In this document: piece after piece, positions 17,492-27,292 of the stretch
Layout: each line of letters starts with the position of its first letter
How positions within the stretch are numbered: the stretch's first letter is position 1
Origin: Planctomycetota bacterium
GTDB taxonomy: Bacteria; Planctomycetota; Planctomycetia; Pirellulales; PNKZ01
Direction of reading: 5' to 3'
DNA: 64,000 nt
Assembly (NCBI GenBank): GCA_018242585.1
Contig: JAFEBQ010000008.1
Location: 57,494-121,493, forward strand
Position numbers and translations under genes: made by a program
The notes under the pieces: generated by a model
What the model saw: the letters and a program-made list of their open reading frames with translations, nothing else
The model's database searches: none
Told to the model about the DNA's origin: nothing

Positions 17492-17691
17492 CAATACTGT
17501 TCGGTACGATTTTTGTAGAGGCACTAGGAACAGCGAGCGAAAAGACTGGGCAAGACAAGACAAAGGTTGTCTACGCTTCGTTTCACTTCGCCAAACCTCC
17601 CCATTTACTTGCATTCACAACACCGCCATCGGATTACCATTTCAAGTGAGTGTGCGCTCGCTTCAAGCAGATTTTGTGCCGAACAGTATTG
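17492..17691. mobile_element. 200-bp MITE-like insertion
   Basis: The left terminus CAATACTGTTCGGTAC (17492-17507) and the right terminus (17676-17691) are inverted repeats matching at 15 of 16 bases. No coding frame lies between them. The element splits a palindromic intergenic repeat that exists uninterrupted elsewhere in the window. tcggcc occurs on both sides (17486-17491 and 17695-17700), suggesting a target-site duplication of about 6 bases with three extra bases beyond the right terminus. It is non-autonomous; no matching transposase is in the window. Confidence 0.75.
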
Positions 17692-17694
17692 CCT

Positions 17695-17722
17695 TCGGCC
17701 ACCTTCTCCCGGAGGGAGAAGG
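17695..17722 (+). repeat. Right part of the split palindromic repeat
   Basis: tcggccaccttctcccgg then agggagaagg: the hairpin-forming half (CCTTCTCCC/GGGAGAAGG) of the 'ccctcatccggc...ccttctcccgg' family. The following ttgatggtgcgctgcttgc resembles the flank of copy 18281-18323. Confidence 0.7.
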
Positions 17723-17828
17723 GTTGATGGTGCGCTGCTTGCGATTGTGAACTCGCGGGATCGCAAGCGTTCACAGCCTGGGCTCTGTCAGGAGCGCGAG
17801 TAGATGAACCCTCGCGCGACGCTGCGCT

Positions 17829-17882
17829 CACCCTTCTCCTCCCGGGAGAAGGTGGCGGCGCTAGCCGCCGGATGAGGGTCTT
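17829..17882 (-). repeat. 'ccctcatccggc...ccttctcccgg' repeat, reverse copy at the DUF559 3' end
   Basis: Reverse orientation of the family, with an extra ggcggcgctagccgcc stem. It overlaps the end of the DUF559 gene and encodes its last residues (RPSSGG). Together with 18281-18323 it forms inverted flanks around that gene. Confidence 0.7.
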
Positions 17883-18253
17883 GGTAGCTCGTCAGGCCTT
17901 CGACCACAAGCGAGCAGAATTCCTTCCAAGACAGAATCAAGCTCTTGAAGCACGTCGTCATTCGCGATGCGCAGCTCACGAATACCTTTTGCTTCAACCG
18001 CCACGGTGCGCTGCTGGTCGTACTCGGCACGACCAACGTGGCTATCGCCATCCAACTCGATGGCAAGTCGCGATTCGTGGCAATAAAAGTCGATGAAGTA
18101 CGGGCCGATGGCGAACTGGCGACGGAACTTCAAGCCGCCGAGTTGGCCGCGGCGCAAATGGCTCCACAACAATCGTTCGGGTATTGTCGCTTCGCGACGT
18201 AGCCGACGAGCGCGCGATTGCTGTTCTGCCGATAACGGCTTGCGACCTGGCAT
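17861..18253 (-). CDS. DUF559-domain endonuclease-like protein
   Basis: 130 residues of the DUF559 family, which has a PD-(D/E)XK/very-short-patch-repair-like fold. Key phrases: RARRLRREATIPERLLWSHLRRGQLGGLKFRRQFAIGPYFIDFYCHESRLAIELDGDSHVGRAEYDQQRTVAVEAKGI. DFYC, IELDGDSH and the later NDDV match the conserved core (D-F-x-C, ELDG-x-H). Nuclease activity is inferred from the fold; cellular roles in the family are poorly known. Inverted copies of a palindromic repeat bracket the gene, and the C-terminus is encoded within one of them. Confidence 0.85.
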   Translation of the reverse strand: MPGRKPLSAEQQSRARRLRREATIPERLLWSHLRRGQLGGLKFRRQFAIGPYFIDFYCHESRLAIELDGDSHVGRAEYDQQRTVAVEAKGIRELRIANDDVLQELDSVLEGILLACGRRPDELPRPSSGG

Positions 18254-18280
18254 GATCGCTCCACAAATGCGAAGACCCTC

Positions 18281-18323
18281 ATCCGGCCTTCGGCCACCTT
18301 CTCCCGGAAGGAGAAGGGCTGAT
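18281..18323 (+). repeat. 'ccctcatccggc...ccttctcccgg' repeat, copy upstream of the DUF559 gene
   Basis: Intact copy with the CCTTCTCCCGG/AAGGAGAAGG hairpin. It is inverted relative to 17829-17882 and direct relative to the split copy. Confidence 0.7.
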
Positions 18324-18393
18324 GCAGCATCGCTCGCGATTGTAACTATTAGCTCAGCGCCGGGAAATCATCGACACGTACCCAGCCCGCACT

Positions 18394-18693
18394 CTACGGC
18401 TTGCCGAGGGATTCACGCTCGCGCATTTGCGCGTCCCAGAAGCGGTATTGAGGATCGCCGTGACGGAACGCGAACACGGCGTCGGGCAGCTTCTGGCCAT
18501 CGCGCGAGCGCGACGGCACACGCACCACGACGGCCCCGTCGGCCCGGCGCTCCAGCTGCCACGAATCGTTGTTCATCATCGTCATACGAGACTCGGCATC
18601 CTCGGCGACCCACTCTTTGCCAATCACAAGGGGGTCGCCACCACAACGCAAGGTCCATTGACCTTCCGCTTCTATTCTCTCTGGATTCGCCAA
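18394..18693 (-). CDS. Hypothetical protein downstream of ogt
   Basis: 99 residues if it starts at TTG 18693; there is no ATG in the first third. It is hydrophilic with no signal peptide or membrane segment, and phrases like SWQLERRADGAVVVRVPSRSRDG suggest alternating strands. It begins 18 bases after the ogt stop on the same strand, so it could be the second gene of that transcript. Not recognised. The unusual start codon and short length leave doubt. Confidence 0.4.
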   Translation of the reverse strand: MANPERIEAEGQWTLRCGGDPLVIGKEWVAEDAESRMTMMNNDSWQLERRADGAVVVRVPSRSRDGQKLPDAVFAFRHGDPQYRFWDAQMRERESLGKP

Positions 18694-18711
18694 TCAATTC
18701 CAGGCCGGTTT

Positions 18712-19320
18712 TTAGCTCCGCTTTCGCCCTGGTTTGCCAGCGTTTTCCAGCGCCAACAGCCGGCTTTTCACGGCCACGCCGTCGGCCATGGAATAGCCCC
18801 CCAACTTGCCGCCGCTGGCCACCACTCGATGGCACGGCACGATGATCGCAATGCGGTTGCTCGACATCACGCTGCCGACCGCGCGTGCCGCGCCGGCCGA
18901 GCCAGCGGCCTGGGCCAAATCCCCATAGCTCAGCACCTGTCCCGGCGCGATGCGGCGACACTGTTCGATCACGGCTTGGGCAAACGGCGTGCTGCGCGGC
19001 TCGGCCAGTTCGACGTCGAGAAAGTCATCACGCTTGCCCGTGGCGTAGGCCTGCAAGCGTTTGATCAAGCGTGCCGTCTTGCCGCGCGGCTCGTCCCCCG
19101 ACGGATCAATGTTCAAGTACACGATCGCTTCGCGCCAACTCGCATAGCCGAACGAGGCGCGGCGCACGGCGTCGCCAACCATTTCCAAGGCGAACCAGCC
19201 CAACTCGCTGGGAAAGACGAACCCGACCGCCTCGCGCGCCGGCGCGGCAGGCGCATTTGACACTGCTGCTCTCGAACGCGAACAAGCGCGCCGCGTACAC
19301 TTCGAAGCCGAACGTGGCAT
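18712..19320 (-). CDS. ogt: Methylated-DNA--[protein]-cysteine S-methyltransferase
   Basis: Suicide repair protein that takes the methyl group from O6-methylguanine (or O4-methylthymine) onto its own Cys. 202 residues from ATG 19320; the frame extends upstream only into a hairpin repeat. The active site IIVPCHRVVASGGKLGGYS carries the acceptor Cys in PCHRV. The DNA-binding part contains CRRIAPGQVLSYGDLAQAAGSAGAARAVGSVMSSN, with the arginine finger in ARAVGSVM. The N-terminal ribonuclease-like half is recognisable but divergent. It lies downstream of gltD on the same strand, separated by hairpins. Confidence 0.93.
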   Translation of the reverse strand: MPRSASKCTRRACSRSRAAVSNAPAAPAREAVGFVFPSELGWFALEMVGDAVRRASFGYASWREAIVYLNIDPSGDEPRGKTARLIKRLQAYATGKRDDFLDVELAEPRSTPFAQAVIEQCRRIAPGQVLSYGDLAQAAGSAGAARAVGSVMSSNRIAIIVPCHRVVASGGKLGGYSMADGVAVKSRLLALENAGKPGRKRS

Positions 19321-19385
19321 GGCGTGACGAATCCTTACGGGGCATCCAATCGAGCGATCTTCTAGAGCAAAGTTCTGCCACGCTT

Positions 19386-19436
19386 CCAAGCCGGCGGCTT
19401 CGCCGCCTTGGATCGGCGACTGAGTCGCCGGCTTGG
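19386..19436. repeat. Nested hairpin element between gltD and ogt
   Basis: Outer arms CCAAGCCGGCG (19386-19396) and CGCCGGCTTGG (19426-19436) are perfectly complementary. Inside are two alternative small stems, GGCGGC/GCCGCC and GGCGAC/GTCGCC. It lies after the gltD stop and may end gltBD transcription or protect its 3' end. Confidence 0.65.
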
Positions 19437-19455
19437 CAGATGCGATGACGCCACT

Positions 19456-20949
19456 CTAGCGCCAGGCAAACTCGCCGGCCGCGGCGCTGGGCAGGTGCGT
19501 GACCCCCATCAGGTACTTGTCGACCGCTCGCGCGGCCTCGCGACCTTCGTGAATGGCCCACACCACCAGCGATTGTCCACGACGCATATCGCCGGCGGCG
19601 AACACGCCATCGACGTTGGTCATGTAGTGTGAGTTGCACTTGATGTTGCCGCGCGGGTCGAGTTCCAGGCCCAAATCGGCAATCGCCCCGCGCTTCTCGG
19701 GACCGACAAAGCCCATCGCCAGCAGCACCAGTTGGCAAGGCCACGACTTGACCGAGCCTGGCACCTCACGGAACTGCTGCTTGCCTGACTCGTCGGTGTA
19801 CCATTCGATGATCGCGGTCACCAACTCGGCCACGTTGCCGTGGGCGTCGGCCTTGAACTCCTTGGTCAACACGCTGAAGTGCCGGTCGCACCCTTCTTCG
19901 TGCGACGAGCTGGTCCGCAACATCATCGTCCAGTACGGCCACGGCGAGTTGACCGGCCGATCGGCCGCGCGGGGGAAGTGACCCAAATCGGGGGGCTGGG
20001 GCAGCAACTCGAACTGGGTGACGCTCTTCGCCCGTTGCCGGTTCGACGTGCCGGTACAGTCGCTGCCGGTGTCGCCACCGCCGATGATGATTACGTCTTT
20101 GCCCGCGGCGCTGAGCGCCACGTTGGCGTCGATTTCGTCCCCTTGGTTCCGCTTGTTCTGTTGCGGCAGGAACTCCATCGCGAAGTGGACGCCCTTCAGG
20201 TTGCGGCCCGGAATCGGCAGATCGCGCGGCGCGGTCGAGCCGCCGCACAACAGCAGCGCGTCGTAATTGTTTTTCAGGTCGCTGGCCGCGACGTTCACGC
20301 CGACGTTCGAGTTGCAACGGAACTCGACCCCTTCGGCTTCCATCTGCTTGATGCGGCGCCAGACGCGCCCTTTGTCGAGTTTGAAATCGGGAATGCCGTA
20401 CATCAGCAACCCACCCGGCCGATCCGAGCGCTCGAACACCGTGACCTGGTGTCCGGCGCGGTTCAGTTGTTGCGCCGCGGCCAGCCCTGCCGGGCCGCTG
20501 CCGACGATGGCGACTCGCTTGCCGGTTCGCGTCGCTGGCGGCTCGGGCTGGATCCAGCCCTCGTCAAAGCCGCGATCGGCAATCGACATTTCGATTTCCT
20601 TGATCGCGACCGGGTCTTCATTGATACCCAGCACGCAGGCCGCCTCGCACGGGGCGGGACAAACGCGGCCGGTGAACTCGGGAAAGTTGTTCGTCGCGTG
20701 CAGTCGTTCGAGCGCCGTCCGCCACTGGCCACGGAACACCAGATCGTTGAAGTCGGGGATGATGTTCCCCAACGGGCAACCGGTGTGACAAAACGGCACG
20801 CCACAGTCCATGCACCGGGCGCCTTGCTTGCGCAGCTCGGCCTCGGGCAGAACCTGCATGAACTCCTGGTAGTGCAACACGCGCTCGGCCGGCGGCTGGT
20901 TGCCGTGGTGAGCGCGAGTAAATTTCATAAAGCCACGAACATCACCCAT
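19456..20949 (-). CDS. gltD: Glutamate synthase (NADPH) small subunit
   Basis: FAD/Fe-S subunit that passes electrons from NADPH to GltB for glutamate synthesis from glutamine and 2-oxoglutarate. 497 residues. Cys clusters [17 protein letters not shown] and [13 protein letters not shown] bind two Fe-S centres; [14 protein letters not shown] is the FAD site; [11 protein letters not shown] is the NADPH site; [18 protein letters not shown] is the second FAD motif. Its ATG overlaps the end of gltB by eight bases, so translation of the two subunits is coupled. Confidence 0.97.
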   Translation of the reverse strand: MGDVRGFMKFTRAHHGNQPPAERVLHYQEFMQVLPEAELRKQGARCMDCGVPFCHTGCPLGNIIPDFNDLVFRGQWRTALERLHATNNFPEFTGRVCPAPCEAACVLGINEDPVAIKEIEMSIADRGFDEGWIQPEPPATRTGKRVAIVGSGPAGLAAAQQLNRAGHQVTVFERSDRPGGLLMYGIPDFKLDKGRVWRRIKQMEAEGVEFRCNSNVGVNVAASDLKNNYDALLLCGGSTAPRDLPIPGRNLKGVHFAMEFLPQQNKRNQGDEIDANVALSAAGKDVIIIGGGDTGSDCTGTSNRQRAKSVTQFELLPQPPDLGHFPRAADRPVNSPWPYWTMMLRTSSSHEEGCDRHFSVLTKEFKADAHGNVAELVTAIIEWYTDESGKQQFREVPGSVKSWPCQLVLLAMGFVGPEKRGAIADLGLELDPRGNIKCNSHYMTNVDGVFAAGDMRRGQSLVVWAIHEGREAARAVDKYLMGVTHLPSAAAGEFAWR

Positions 20950-23900
20950 GGACGGCTCCTTCGAGCGCAGCGGCCTTGGCCGCTTGCTCCTTTTTCATTT
21001 CCGCCAAAGCGCGCTTGTAATCGACCGGCATCACTTTGACAAACTTGTCTTTCAGTTGTTCCCAGTTGTCGAGCACGTACTGGCCGCGCGCGCTCTTGGT
21101 GTATTCCACGTGCCGGCCGATGAGCTTCAGCACGCGTTGGCGATCTTCCGGCTGGCTGAGGTCTTCGAGTTCGACCATTTCGCGATTGACCAAGGTCGGG
21201 AACTTGCCCGACTCGTTCAGCACGTAGGCGATGCCACCGCTCATGCCGGCCGCGAAGTTGCGACCTGTCTCACCCAGAATCACCGCCACGCCACCAGTCA
21301 TGTATTCACAGCCGTGGTCGCCGACACCTTCGACCACCGCCTCGGCGCCGCTGTTGCGAACGCAGAACCGCTCGCCGGCCACGCCGCGGATGTAGACTTC
21401 GCCATCTGTCGCGCCGTACAGCACCACATTGCCGGCGATGATGTTGTCCTCGGCCAAGAACTTGGCATCGCGATCCGGGTAGATGATGACCTTGCCCCCG
21501 GACAGACCTTTGCCCAGGTAGTCGTTCACGTCCCCTTCCACGCGGCAGGTCACGCCATGAACGCCAAAGGCCATGATGCTCTGTCCCGCGGTACCGCGGA
21601 AGTTGAGCTGAATGGTGTCCTCGGGCAGTCCACGAGCGCCGTACCGCTTGGTGACTTCGCTAGACAAAATGGTGCCGACCGTGCGATTCACATTGCGAAT
21701 CGGCAAGTCGAGCGTCACCGGCCGCGCGTCCTCGAGCGCCTCCGCGCACTTGGGCAACAGTACCTTGATGTCGAGCGATTCGTCGATGCCGTGATCTTGC
21801 GGCTGGCAGCAGTACGTTTTGACATAAGGCAGCGCCTCGGGCTTGTACAACAGCTTGGTCAGATCGAGCCCACGGGCCTTGTAATGGTCGATGGCCTTGC
21901 GGCTTTCGAGCATATCGACGCGGCCGACCATTTCATTGATCGTGCGGAAGCCGAGCTGCGCCATGATCTCGCGCAGCCCCTCGGCGACCAGGAAGAAGTA
22001 GTTGACCACGTGCTCGGGCTTGCCGGCGAACTTGGCCCGCAGCGCTGGATCCTGCGTAGCGATACCGACCGGGCAGGTGTTCAGATGACACTTGCGCATC
22101 ATGATGCAACCAATCGTCACCAGCGCGCCGGTGGCGATGCCCCACTCTTCGGCCCCCAGGAGCGCGGCCACGGCCACATCGCGCGGCGTGCGCAACAAAC
22201 CGTCGGTCTGCACGACGATCCGGCTGCGCAGGTCGTTGCGCACGAGCACCTGGTGCGTCTCGGCCACGCCCAGTTCCCAGGGAATGCCCGCGTGCTTGAT
22301 CGAGGTTTGCGGGCTAGCCCCGGTGCCACCTTCGTAGCCCGAGATCAGCACCACGTCGGCTTTGCCCTTCGACACGCCAGCCGCGACGGTGCCCACGCCG
22401 TATTCCGACACCAGCTTGACGCTGATTCGCGCGTGACGATTCGAGTTCTTCAAATCGTGGATCAATTGGGCCAGGTCTTCGATCGAGTAAATGTCGTGGT
22501 GGGGCGGCGGCGAGATCAGGCCCACGCCCGGCGTACTGTGACGCACGCGCGCGATTTCCTTGTCGACCTTGGCGCCCGGCAACTGGCCACCTTCGCCCGG
22601 CTTGGCCCCTTGGGCCATCTTGATCTGCAGCTCCTGAGCGCTGACCAGGTATTCGCTGGTCACGCCAAAGCGACCGCTGGCCACTTGCTTGATGGCGCTG
22701 TTCTTGCTGTCACCGTTGGTGAGCGGAATGTAACGGGCTTCGTCCTCGCCACCTTCGCCGGTGTTGCTCTTGCCACCCAGCCGATTCATGGCAACGGCCA
22801 GCGTCTCGTGGGCTTCCTTCGAGATCGAGCCGTATGACATCGCCCCGGTGGCGAATCGCTTGACGATCTCCTTGGCCGGTTCGACTTCATCCAACGGCAC
22901 CGGATGGGCCGACTTCTTGAAGTCCAACAGCCCGCGCAGGGTCAGCAACTGACGCTCTTGCTTGTCGATCAGCTCGCAGAACTTCTTGAACTCCTCGCGG
23001 CTGTTCAAGCGGGTCGAGTGTTGCAGCTTGGCCACGACCTCGGGGTTCATGATGTGGGCTTCGCCCTTGCGGCGCCAGGCATACTGTCCACCGACGTCCA
23101 AGTCGAGCACACTGGGGATCCGATTGCGCGGCCAGGCCCATTCGTGCCAGCGCAGCGCCTCGGCCGCCACGGTCTCGACGCCAATGCCTTCGATGCGCGT
23201 GGCGGTCCAGGTGAAATATTCGTCGACCAAGGCCTGGTTCAAGCCAACTGCTTCGAAGATCTGCGCGCCGCGGTAGCTTTGCTGGGTCGAGATGCCCATC
23301 TTGGACATGATCTTCAGCAAGCCCTTGTTGACGGCCTTGATGTAGTTCTTCTCGAGTTTCTCGACCGTGAGCTTGTCGTCGAAATAGTTCTGGGCCTTCA
23401 TCTCGGCCAAGGTGCAGAACGCCAGGTAAGGATTCACCGCGCCGGCGCCGTAACCGGTCAGCAAGGCGAAATGGTGTACTTCGCGCGGCTCGCCACTTTC
23501 GACAATCAGGCCACAGTGCGTACGCGAGGCTTCACGAATCAGATGATGATGCACGCCGCTGGTGGCCAGTAGCGCCGGAATCGGCACCCAATGCTCGTCG
23601 ACGCCGCGATCGGACAGAATAAGCAACGTCACGCCGTCGGCGATCGCCTGCGAGGCTTCGGCCCGCAGGGCGTCCAATCGGCGGCGCATGCCGTCGGCCC
23701 CTTCGCCGCGGCGGAACAGGGTCGACAACGTCCGCGACTTGAAGCCTGGGCGGTCGAGCGTCTTGATCTTGCGCAGCTCGGCATTGGTGATGATCGGCGT
23801 GTCCAACCGCAACAGCCGGCATTGCTGGGCCGACTCGTCGAGCAGGTTCCCCTCCGAGCCAATCGTGGTGATCAGCGAGGTCACGATCTCTTCGCGAATC

Positions 23901-25591
23901 GCATCCAGCGGCGGATTGGTGACCTGGGCGAACAATTGCTTGAAGTAGCTGTACAACGGCTGCGGCCGATCGCTCAGCACCGCCAGCGGCGTATCGTTCC
24001 CCATCGAGCCGATCGGCTCGGCGCCGTCGCTGGCCATGGGAACGAGGATCACGCGCAAGTCTTCCAGCGTGTAACCGAACGCGCGCTGCAGCGGTAACAG
24101 TTCGTCGGCCGTCGGCAGGGCGTACACGTGGCCGTTGTCGTGCGCGCTATGGTCGTGCGCGCCGGCGCGCTCGTGACCGTTCGCGTGACCATTGGTCGCC
24201 ACGGCCGGCGGCTCGGGCAGGTCGGACAGCTTCAACTGGTGTTCATTGAGCCACTGGCGATACGGGTGCCGCACCGCCAACTCGTTCTTGATCTCGTCGT
24301 CTCGGACGATCCGCCCCTTGGTCGTGTCGACCAGGAACATGCGCCCGGGGCGCAGGCGGCCCTTGCTCTTGATCTGGCTGGCCGGAATCTCGAGCACGCC
24401 AGCTTCCGACGCCATGATCACCAGACCGTCGGTCGTTTCCCAATAGCGGCTGGGACGCAGGCCGTTGCGGTCGAGCGTGGCGCCGATGACCGTGCCGTCG
24501 GTAAAGGCGATCGAAGCCGGCCCGTCCCAGGGCTCCATCAAGCAGGCGTTGTATTCGTAGTAGGCCTTCTTCTCGTCCGACATCGTCTCGTGCCCGTCCC
24601 ACGGTTCGGGGATGAGCATGCTGACGGCATGCGGCAGCGAGCGGCCGGTGAGAACCAGCAATTCAAGCACGTTGTCCAGCGTGGCCGAGTCGCTCGAATG
24701 GGGCGTGCAAATCTCGCCGATCTTGGCCAGGTCGGGCCCATAGACATCGCTGGCCAGCATGTGCTGCCGCGCGTGCATCCAATTGCGATTGCCGCGCAGC
24801 GTGTTGATTTCGCCGTTGTGGGCCAGGAAGCGGAACGGATGGGCCAGATCCCAGGTCGGGAAGGTGTTCGTGCTGTAACGCTGATGCACCAGCGCCAGGG
24901 CCGTCTGGTATCGATCGTCCAACAGGTCGGGAAAGAACTTGTCAACCTTGTCGGCCAGCATCAGGCCTTTGTAAATGATGACCTTCGACGACAGGCTGGG
25001 AACGTAGAAGAACTTCTTCTGCCGCAACATGCCGCGGTCGACGTCCAGTTCGAGCCGCTCGCGAATGACGAACAGCTTCCAATCGAACAAGTGGGACGGC
25101 GTCTTGGCGCCGCGCGCCACGAACGCCTGCATGATCATCGGCTCGACTTCCTTGCCCACGTAGCCGATATGGTCATTATTGATCGGCGGCTCGCGCCAAC
25201 CGAGGAACTGCTGTCCTTCTTCGGCGGTCAGCTCTTCGAACCGGCGCATCACGTAGCGGCGTTCTTCTTCCTCGCGCGGCAAGAACAACAAGCCCGTTCC
25301 ATATTCGCCCGGCGCAGGCAACGTAAAGCCGGCGTCCTTGGCGATTGCCGCGTAAAACTCGTGCGGAATCTGGGTCAGGATGCCCGAGCCATCGCCGGTC
25401 AGCGGGTCGCAACCGCATGCGCCGCGATGCACCAGGTTCTCCAGAATCTGCAACCCCGAGCGCACGATCGAGTGGCTTTTGCGGCCGTGCATGTCGACGA
25501 TGAAGCCGACACCGCAGGCGTCCTTCTCCATGGCCGGGTCGTACAGGCTGCCGTCGCCGCCAGTGTGCTTCTTGAAAATCTCGCTCATCAT
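20942..25591 (-). CDS. gltB: Glutamate synthase (NADPH) large subunit
   Basis: About 1550 residues, the normal size. The start [12 protein letters not shown] at 25591 is preferred; the frame reaches a GTG at 25657, but that lead has no family character. Domains in order: class II glutamine amidotransferase with the nucleophile Cys in EKDACGVGF exposed after propeptide cleavage; a central domain; the FMN-binding synthase domain ([44 protein letters not shown]); the 3Fe-4S motif [17 protein letters not shown]; and the GXGXG beta-helix C-terminal domain. A Gly/His-rich insertion ([24 protein letters not shown]) interrupts the central region. Paired with gltD; a LysR gene lies directly upstream. 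Confidence 0.97.
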   Translation of the reverse strand: MMSEIFKKHTGGDGSLYDPAMEKDACGVGFIVDMHGRKSHSIVRSGLQILENLVHRGACGCDPLTGDGSGILTQIPHEFYAAIAKDAGFTLPAPGEYGTGLLFLPREEEERRYVMRRFEELTAEEGQQFLGWREPPINNDHIGYVGKEVEPMIMQAFVARGAKTPSHLFDWKLFVIRERLELDVDRGMLRQKKFFYVPSLSSKVIIYKGLMLADKVDKFFPDLLDDRYQTALALVHQRYSTNTFPTWDLAHPFRFLAHNGEINTLRGNRNWMHARQHMLASDVYGPDLAKIGEICTPHSSDSATLDNVLELLVLTGRSLPHAVSMLIPEPWDGHETMSDEKKAYYEYNACLMEPWDGPASIAFTDGTVIGATLDRNGLRPSRYWETTDGLVIMASEAGVLEIPASQIKSKGRLRPGRMFLVDTTKGRIVRDDEIKNELAVRHPYRQWLNEHQLKLSDLPEPPAVATNGHANGHERAGAHDHSAHDNGHVYALPTADELLPLQRAFGYTLEDLRVILVPMASDGAEPIGSMGNDTPLAVLSDRPQPLYSYFKQLFAQVTNPPLDAIREEIVTSLITTIGSEGNLLDESAQQCRLLRLDTPIITNAELRKIKTLDRPGFKSRTLSTLFRRGEGADGMRRRLDALRAEASQAIADGVTLLILSDRGVDEHWVPIPALLATSGVHHHLIREASRTHCGLIVESGEPREVHHFALLTGYGAGAVNPYLAFCTLAEMKAQNYFDDKLTVEKLEKNYIKAVNKGLLKIMSKMGISTQQSYRGAQIFEAVGLNQALVDEYFTWTATRIEGIGVETVAAEALRWHEWAWPRNRIPSVLDLDVGGQYAWRRKGEAHIMNPEVVAKLQHSTRLNSREEFKKFCELIDKQERQLLTLRGLLDFKKSAHPVPLDEVEPAKEIVKRFATGAMSYGSISKEAHETLAVAMNRLGGKSNTGEGGEDEARYIPLTNGDSKNSAIKQVASGRFGVTSEYLVSAQELQIKMAQGAKPGEGGQLPGAKVDKEIARVRHSTPGVGLISPPPHHDIYSIEDLAQLIHDLKNSNRHARISVKLVSEYGVGTVAAGVSKGKADVVLISGYEGGTGASPQTSIKHAGIPWELGVAETHQVLVRNDLRSRIVVQTDGLLRTPRDVAVAALLGAEEWGIATGALVTIGCIMMRKCHLNTCPVGIATQDPALRAKFAGKPEHVVNYFFLVAEGLREIMAQLGFRTINEMVGRVDMLESRKAIDHYKARGLDLTKLLYKPEALPYVKTYCCQPQDHGIDESLDIKVLLPKCAEALEDARPVTLDLPIRNVNRTVGTILSSEVTKRYGARGLPEDTIQLNFRGTAGQSIMAFGVHGVTCRVEGDVNDYLGKGLSGGKVIIYPDRDAKFLAEDNIIAGNVVLYGATDGEVYIRGVAGERFCVRNSGAEAVVEGVGDHGCEYMTGGVAVILGETGRNFAAGMSGGIAYVLNESGKFPTLVNREMVELEDLSQPEDRQRVLKLIGRHVEYTKSARGQYVLDNWEQLKDKFVKVMPVDYKRALAEMKKEQAAKAAALEGAVHG

Positions 25592-25746
25592 CGCACCGTC
25601 GTCATTCTTAAAACTGTTCGTGGCCCGAGTCGTCGGCATCCGTGTGGGGGTCCGCACGATCGTGAGTGGGTCAGGCCGAACGCCTTGCTAAAAAGTGTGC
25701 CAATTCATGGCGCCGAGACCACCCGAGTCGTCGGCGTCAGCCTGAA

Positions 25747-26820
25747 CTAACTCGAAGAACCGGCCGGTTCGAAGCGGTGTTTGCCGCCGCGCCGGCCTGG
25801 CTGACTGGCCGCCTGGGCCGCGTCAGCCTGGTCATGGTGACTGGCCCCTGCGGGAACCGGCGACTCGGCGGCAGGTTTACCATTGGGCGAGTCGCCCGCG
25901 GCCGAGCCGGCGTCGATTTCGCCGCCGACGTGCCCCCCTTCGCGCAGCAGCAACTCGATAAACCGCTCGGCCGTGCTCGACAATTCCTTGCCGCGGCGAT
26001 GGATGATCCCCAACGGCCGCACCAGTTCGTCCGTGTCCAACGGCACCGCCACCAAGGTGCCAGCCTGGACTTCGCGCTGCACGGTCGGTTCGGGCAATAG
26101 CCCAATGCCAGCGTCGATTTCGATGGCCCGCTTGATGGTCTCGATGTTGTCGAATTCCATCACGACCTGGACTTCGACGCGATGCTGGTTCAACACCCGG
26201 TCGATTTCATTGCGAATGGTCAAGTCGCGGTCAAAGCCGATCATTCGTTCGCGGTCGAGTTGCCCCAGGCTGACGTGCTTGGCCCCGGCGAGTCGATGCC
26301 CTGGGGCGACGACGAGCACCATCGGCTCTTCGCGCCATTGAATCGCCTGCAACGTGCGTGAAGGCTTCGGATAGCTGATCAATCCCAGGTCGGCGACGTC
26401 GTCTTCAATGCTTTGATAGACGCGATTCGGGTGCAGGTATTCGAGCCGGACATTCGCCTTGGGATGCTGCGTGAGAAATTCCTGCAAGTACCGGTTCATG
26501 TGGTGCAGGCCGACCGAATAGATCGACGCCACGCGCACGCGCCCCACCACGTCCTGGTGCAAGGTGCGCACGCGGTCTTCGAGCGCGAAATATCGCTCGA
26601 CGACCCCACGACACCCTTCGTAATACTCTTCTCCTTCCGGAGTGAGCACGAACGGGCGCTTCGATCGATCAATCAGCTTGACCCCCAAGCTTTGTTCAAG
26701 CTGGTGGACGACCTGACTGGCGCCGGATTGCGAGATGTCGTTTTCGTCGGCCGCGCGCGAAAAGCTGCGCTGCCGCACGACATCGCAAAAGATCTTCAAA
26801 GCTCGCAGTTGGATAGCCAT
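25747..26820 (-). CDS. LysR family transcriptional regulator (possible gltBD regulator)
   Basis: 357 residues. The N-terminal winged HTH is clear: LRALKIFCDVVRQRSFSRAADENDISQSGASQVVHQLEQSLGVKLIDRSKRPFVLTPEGEEYY. The substrate-binding domain follows to about residue 295 (GLISYPKPSRTL, GLLPEPTVQREV). The last 60 residues are an unusual Gly/Ala/Pro/His-rich tail (GDSPNGKPAAESPVPAGASHHDQ) with no family counterpart known to me. It lies 155 bases upstream of gltB on the same strand. A LysR protein, GltC, activates gltAB in Bacillus, so control of gltBD here is a reasonable inference. An inverted repeat upstream could be its own operator. Confidence 0.9.
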   Translation of the reverse strand: MAIQLRALKIFCDVVRQRSFSRAADENDISQSGASQVVHQLEQSLGVKLIDRSKRPFVLTPEGEEYYEGCRGVVERYFALEDRVRTLHQDVVGRVRVASIYSVGLHHMNRYLQEFLTQHPKANVRLEYLHPNRVYQSIEDDVADLGLISYPKPSRTLQAIQWREEPMVLVVAPGHRLAGAKHVSLGQLDRERMIGFDRDLTIRNEIDRVLNQHRVEVQVVMEFDNIETIKRAIEIDAGIGLLPEPTVQREVQAGTLVAVPLDTDELVRPLGIIHRRGKELSSTAERFIELLLREGGHVGGEIDAGSAAGDSPNGKPAAESPVPAGASHHDQADAAQAASQPGRRGGKHRFEPAGSSS

Positions 26821-26852
26821 GTCCGGAATGAGGATTTCAAATAGGAAGTCTG

Positions 26853-26887
26853 ACTAATATTCGACTAAAGCATGACATGGTATTAGT
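26853..26887. promoter_or_regulatory. Inverted repeat upstream of the lysR start (candidate LysR operator)
   Basis: ACTAATA (26853-26859) and TATTAGT (26881-26887) are perfectly complementary, in an AT-rich patch 33-67 bases before the lysR ATG. LysR proteins commonly bind such dyads (T-N11-A) near their own start and repress themselves. Confidence 0.4.
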
Positions 26888-26925
26888 AACTTTGTACCAC
26901 GTCAAACGGAATTGGAGATTTCATA

Positions 26926-26970
26926 ATGCAGACTCTAGGCAGCTTGCGGCGTAAAGCCCGCGGCAAATAG
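26926..26970 (+). CDS. Possible 14-residue basic peptide ORF
   Basis: ATG at 26926 follows GGAG with a 9-base spacer and encodes MQTLGSLRRKARGK, then TAG. It lies in the 472-base gap between the divergent lysR and glycosyltransferase genes. The ribosome-binding site makes it notable, but a 14-codon frame can occur by chance. The rest of the gap (26971-27292) holds a 12-base palindrome CTTGCTAGCAAG at 27087 and nothing else I can identify. Confidence 0.25.
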   Translation: MQTLGSLRRKARGK

Positions 26971-27292
26971 CGTAAATTCCTATCGAAAAAGGCTTTCTGA
27001 CACCCCGCCATCCCTCGTTGGTGGCCCGGGATGCTAGCTGGCCCTTGGGGATAAGCTGTAGACCACCTGTCGAAGCCGCCCGTTTGCTTGCTAGCAAGTC
27101 AAATCCTCAGCTGGTTGTAAACCTGCTAGCAGCAAGGCGGAATTGACTCGTGCCAGCCGGTTCGCTTAAATACGCCCCCTTAGTCTCCCCCCACGAGAGG
27201 GCGCCCGGCAAGCGGGACGCAACCGTCGGTTGCCAATCGATGCGTTCAGCGGGGGAAGAGGACCGCCGTGATGGAACGCGGCGGAGCTGCTT

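Noticed and set aside
17203-17649. Plus-strand frame through the DUF1801-like gene and MITE
   Set aside because: It is an out-of-frame shadow of the DUF1801-like gene that runs on into the insertion.
24128-25750. 540-codon plus-strand frame opposite gltB
   Set aside because: It is the antisense of the N-terminal half of gltB, with no domain and a His/Arg/Gln-biased composition typical of antisense frames in GC-rich DNA.
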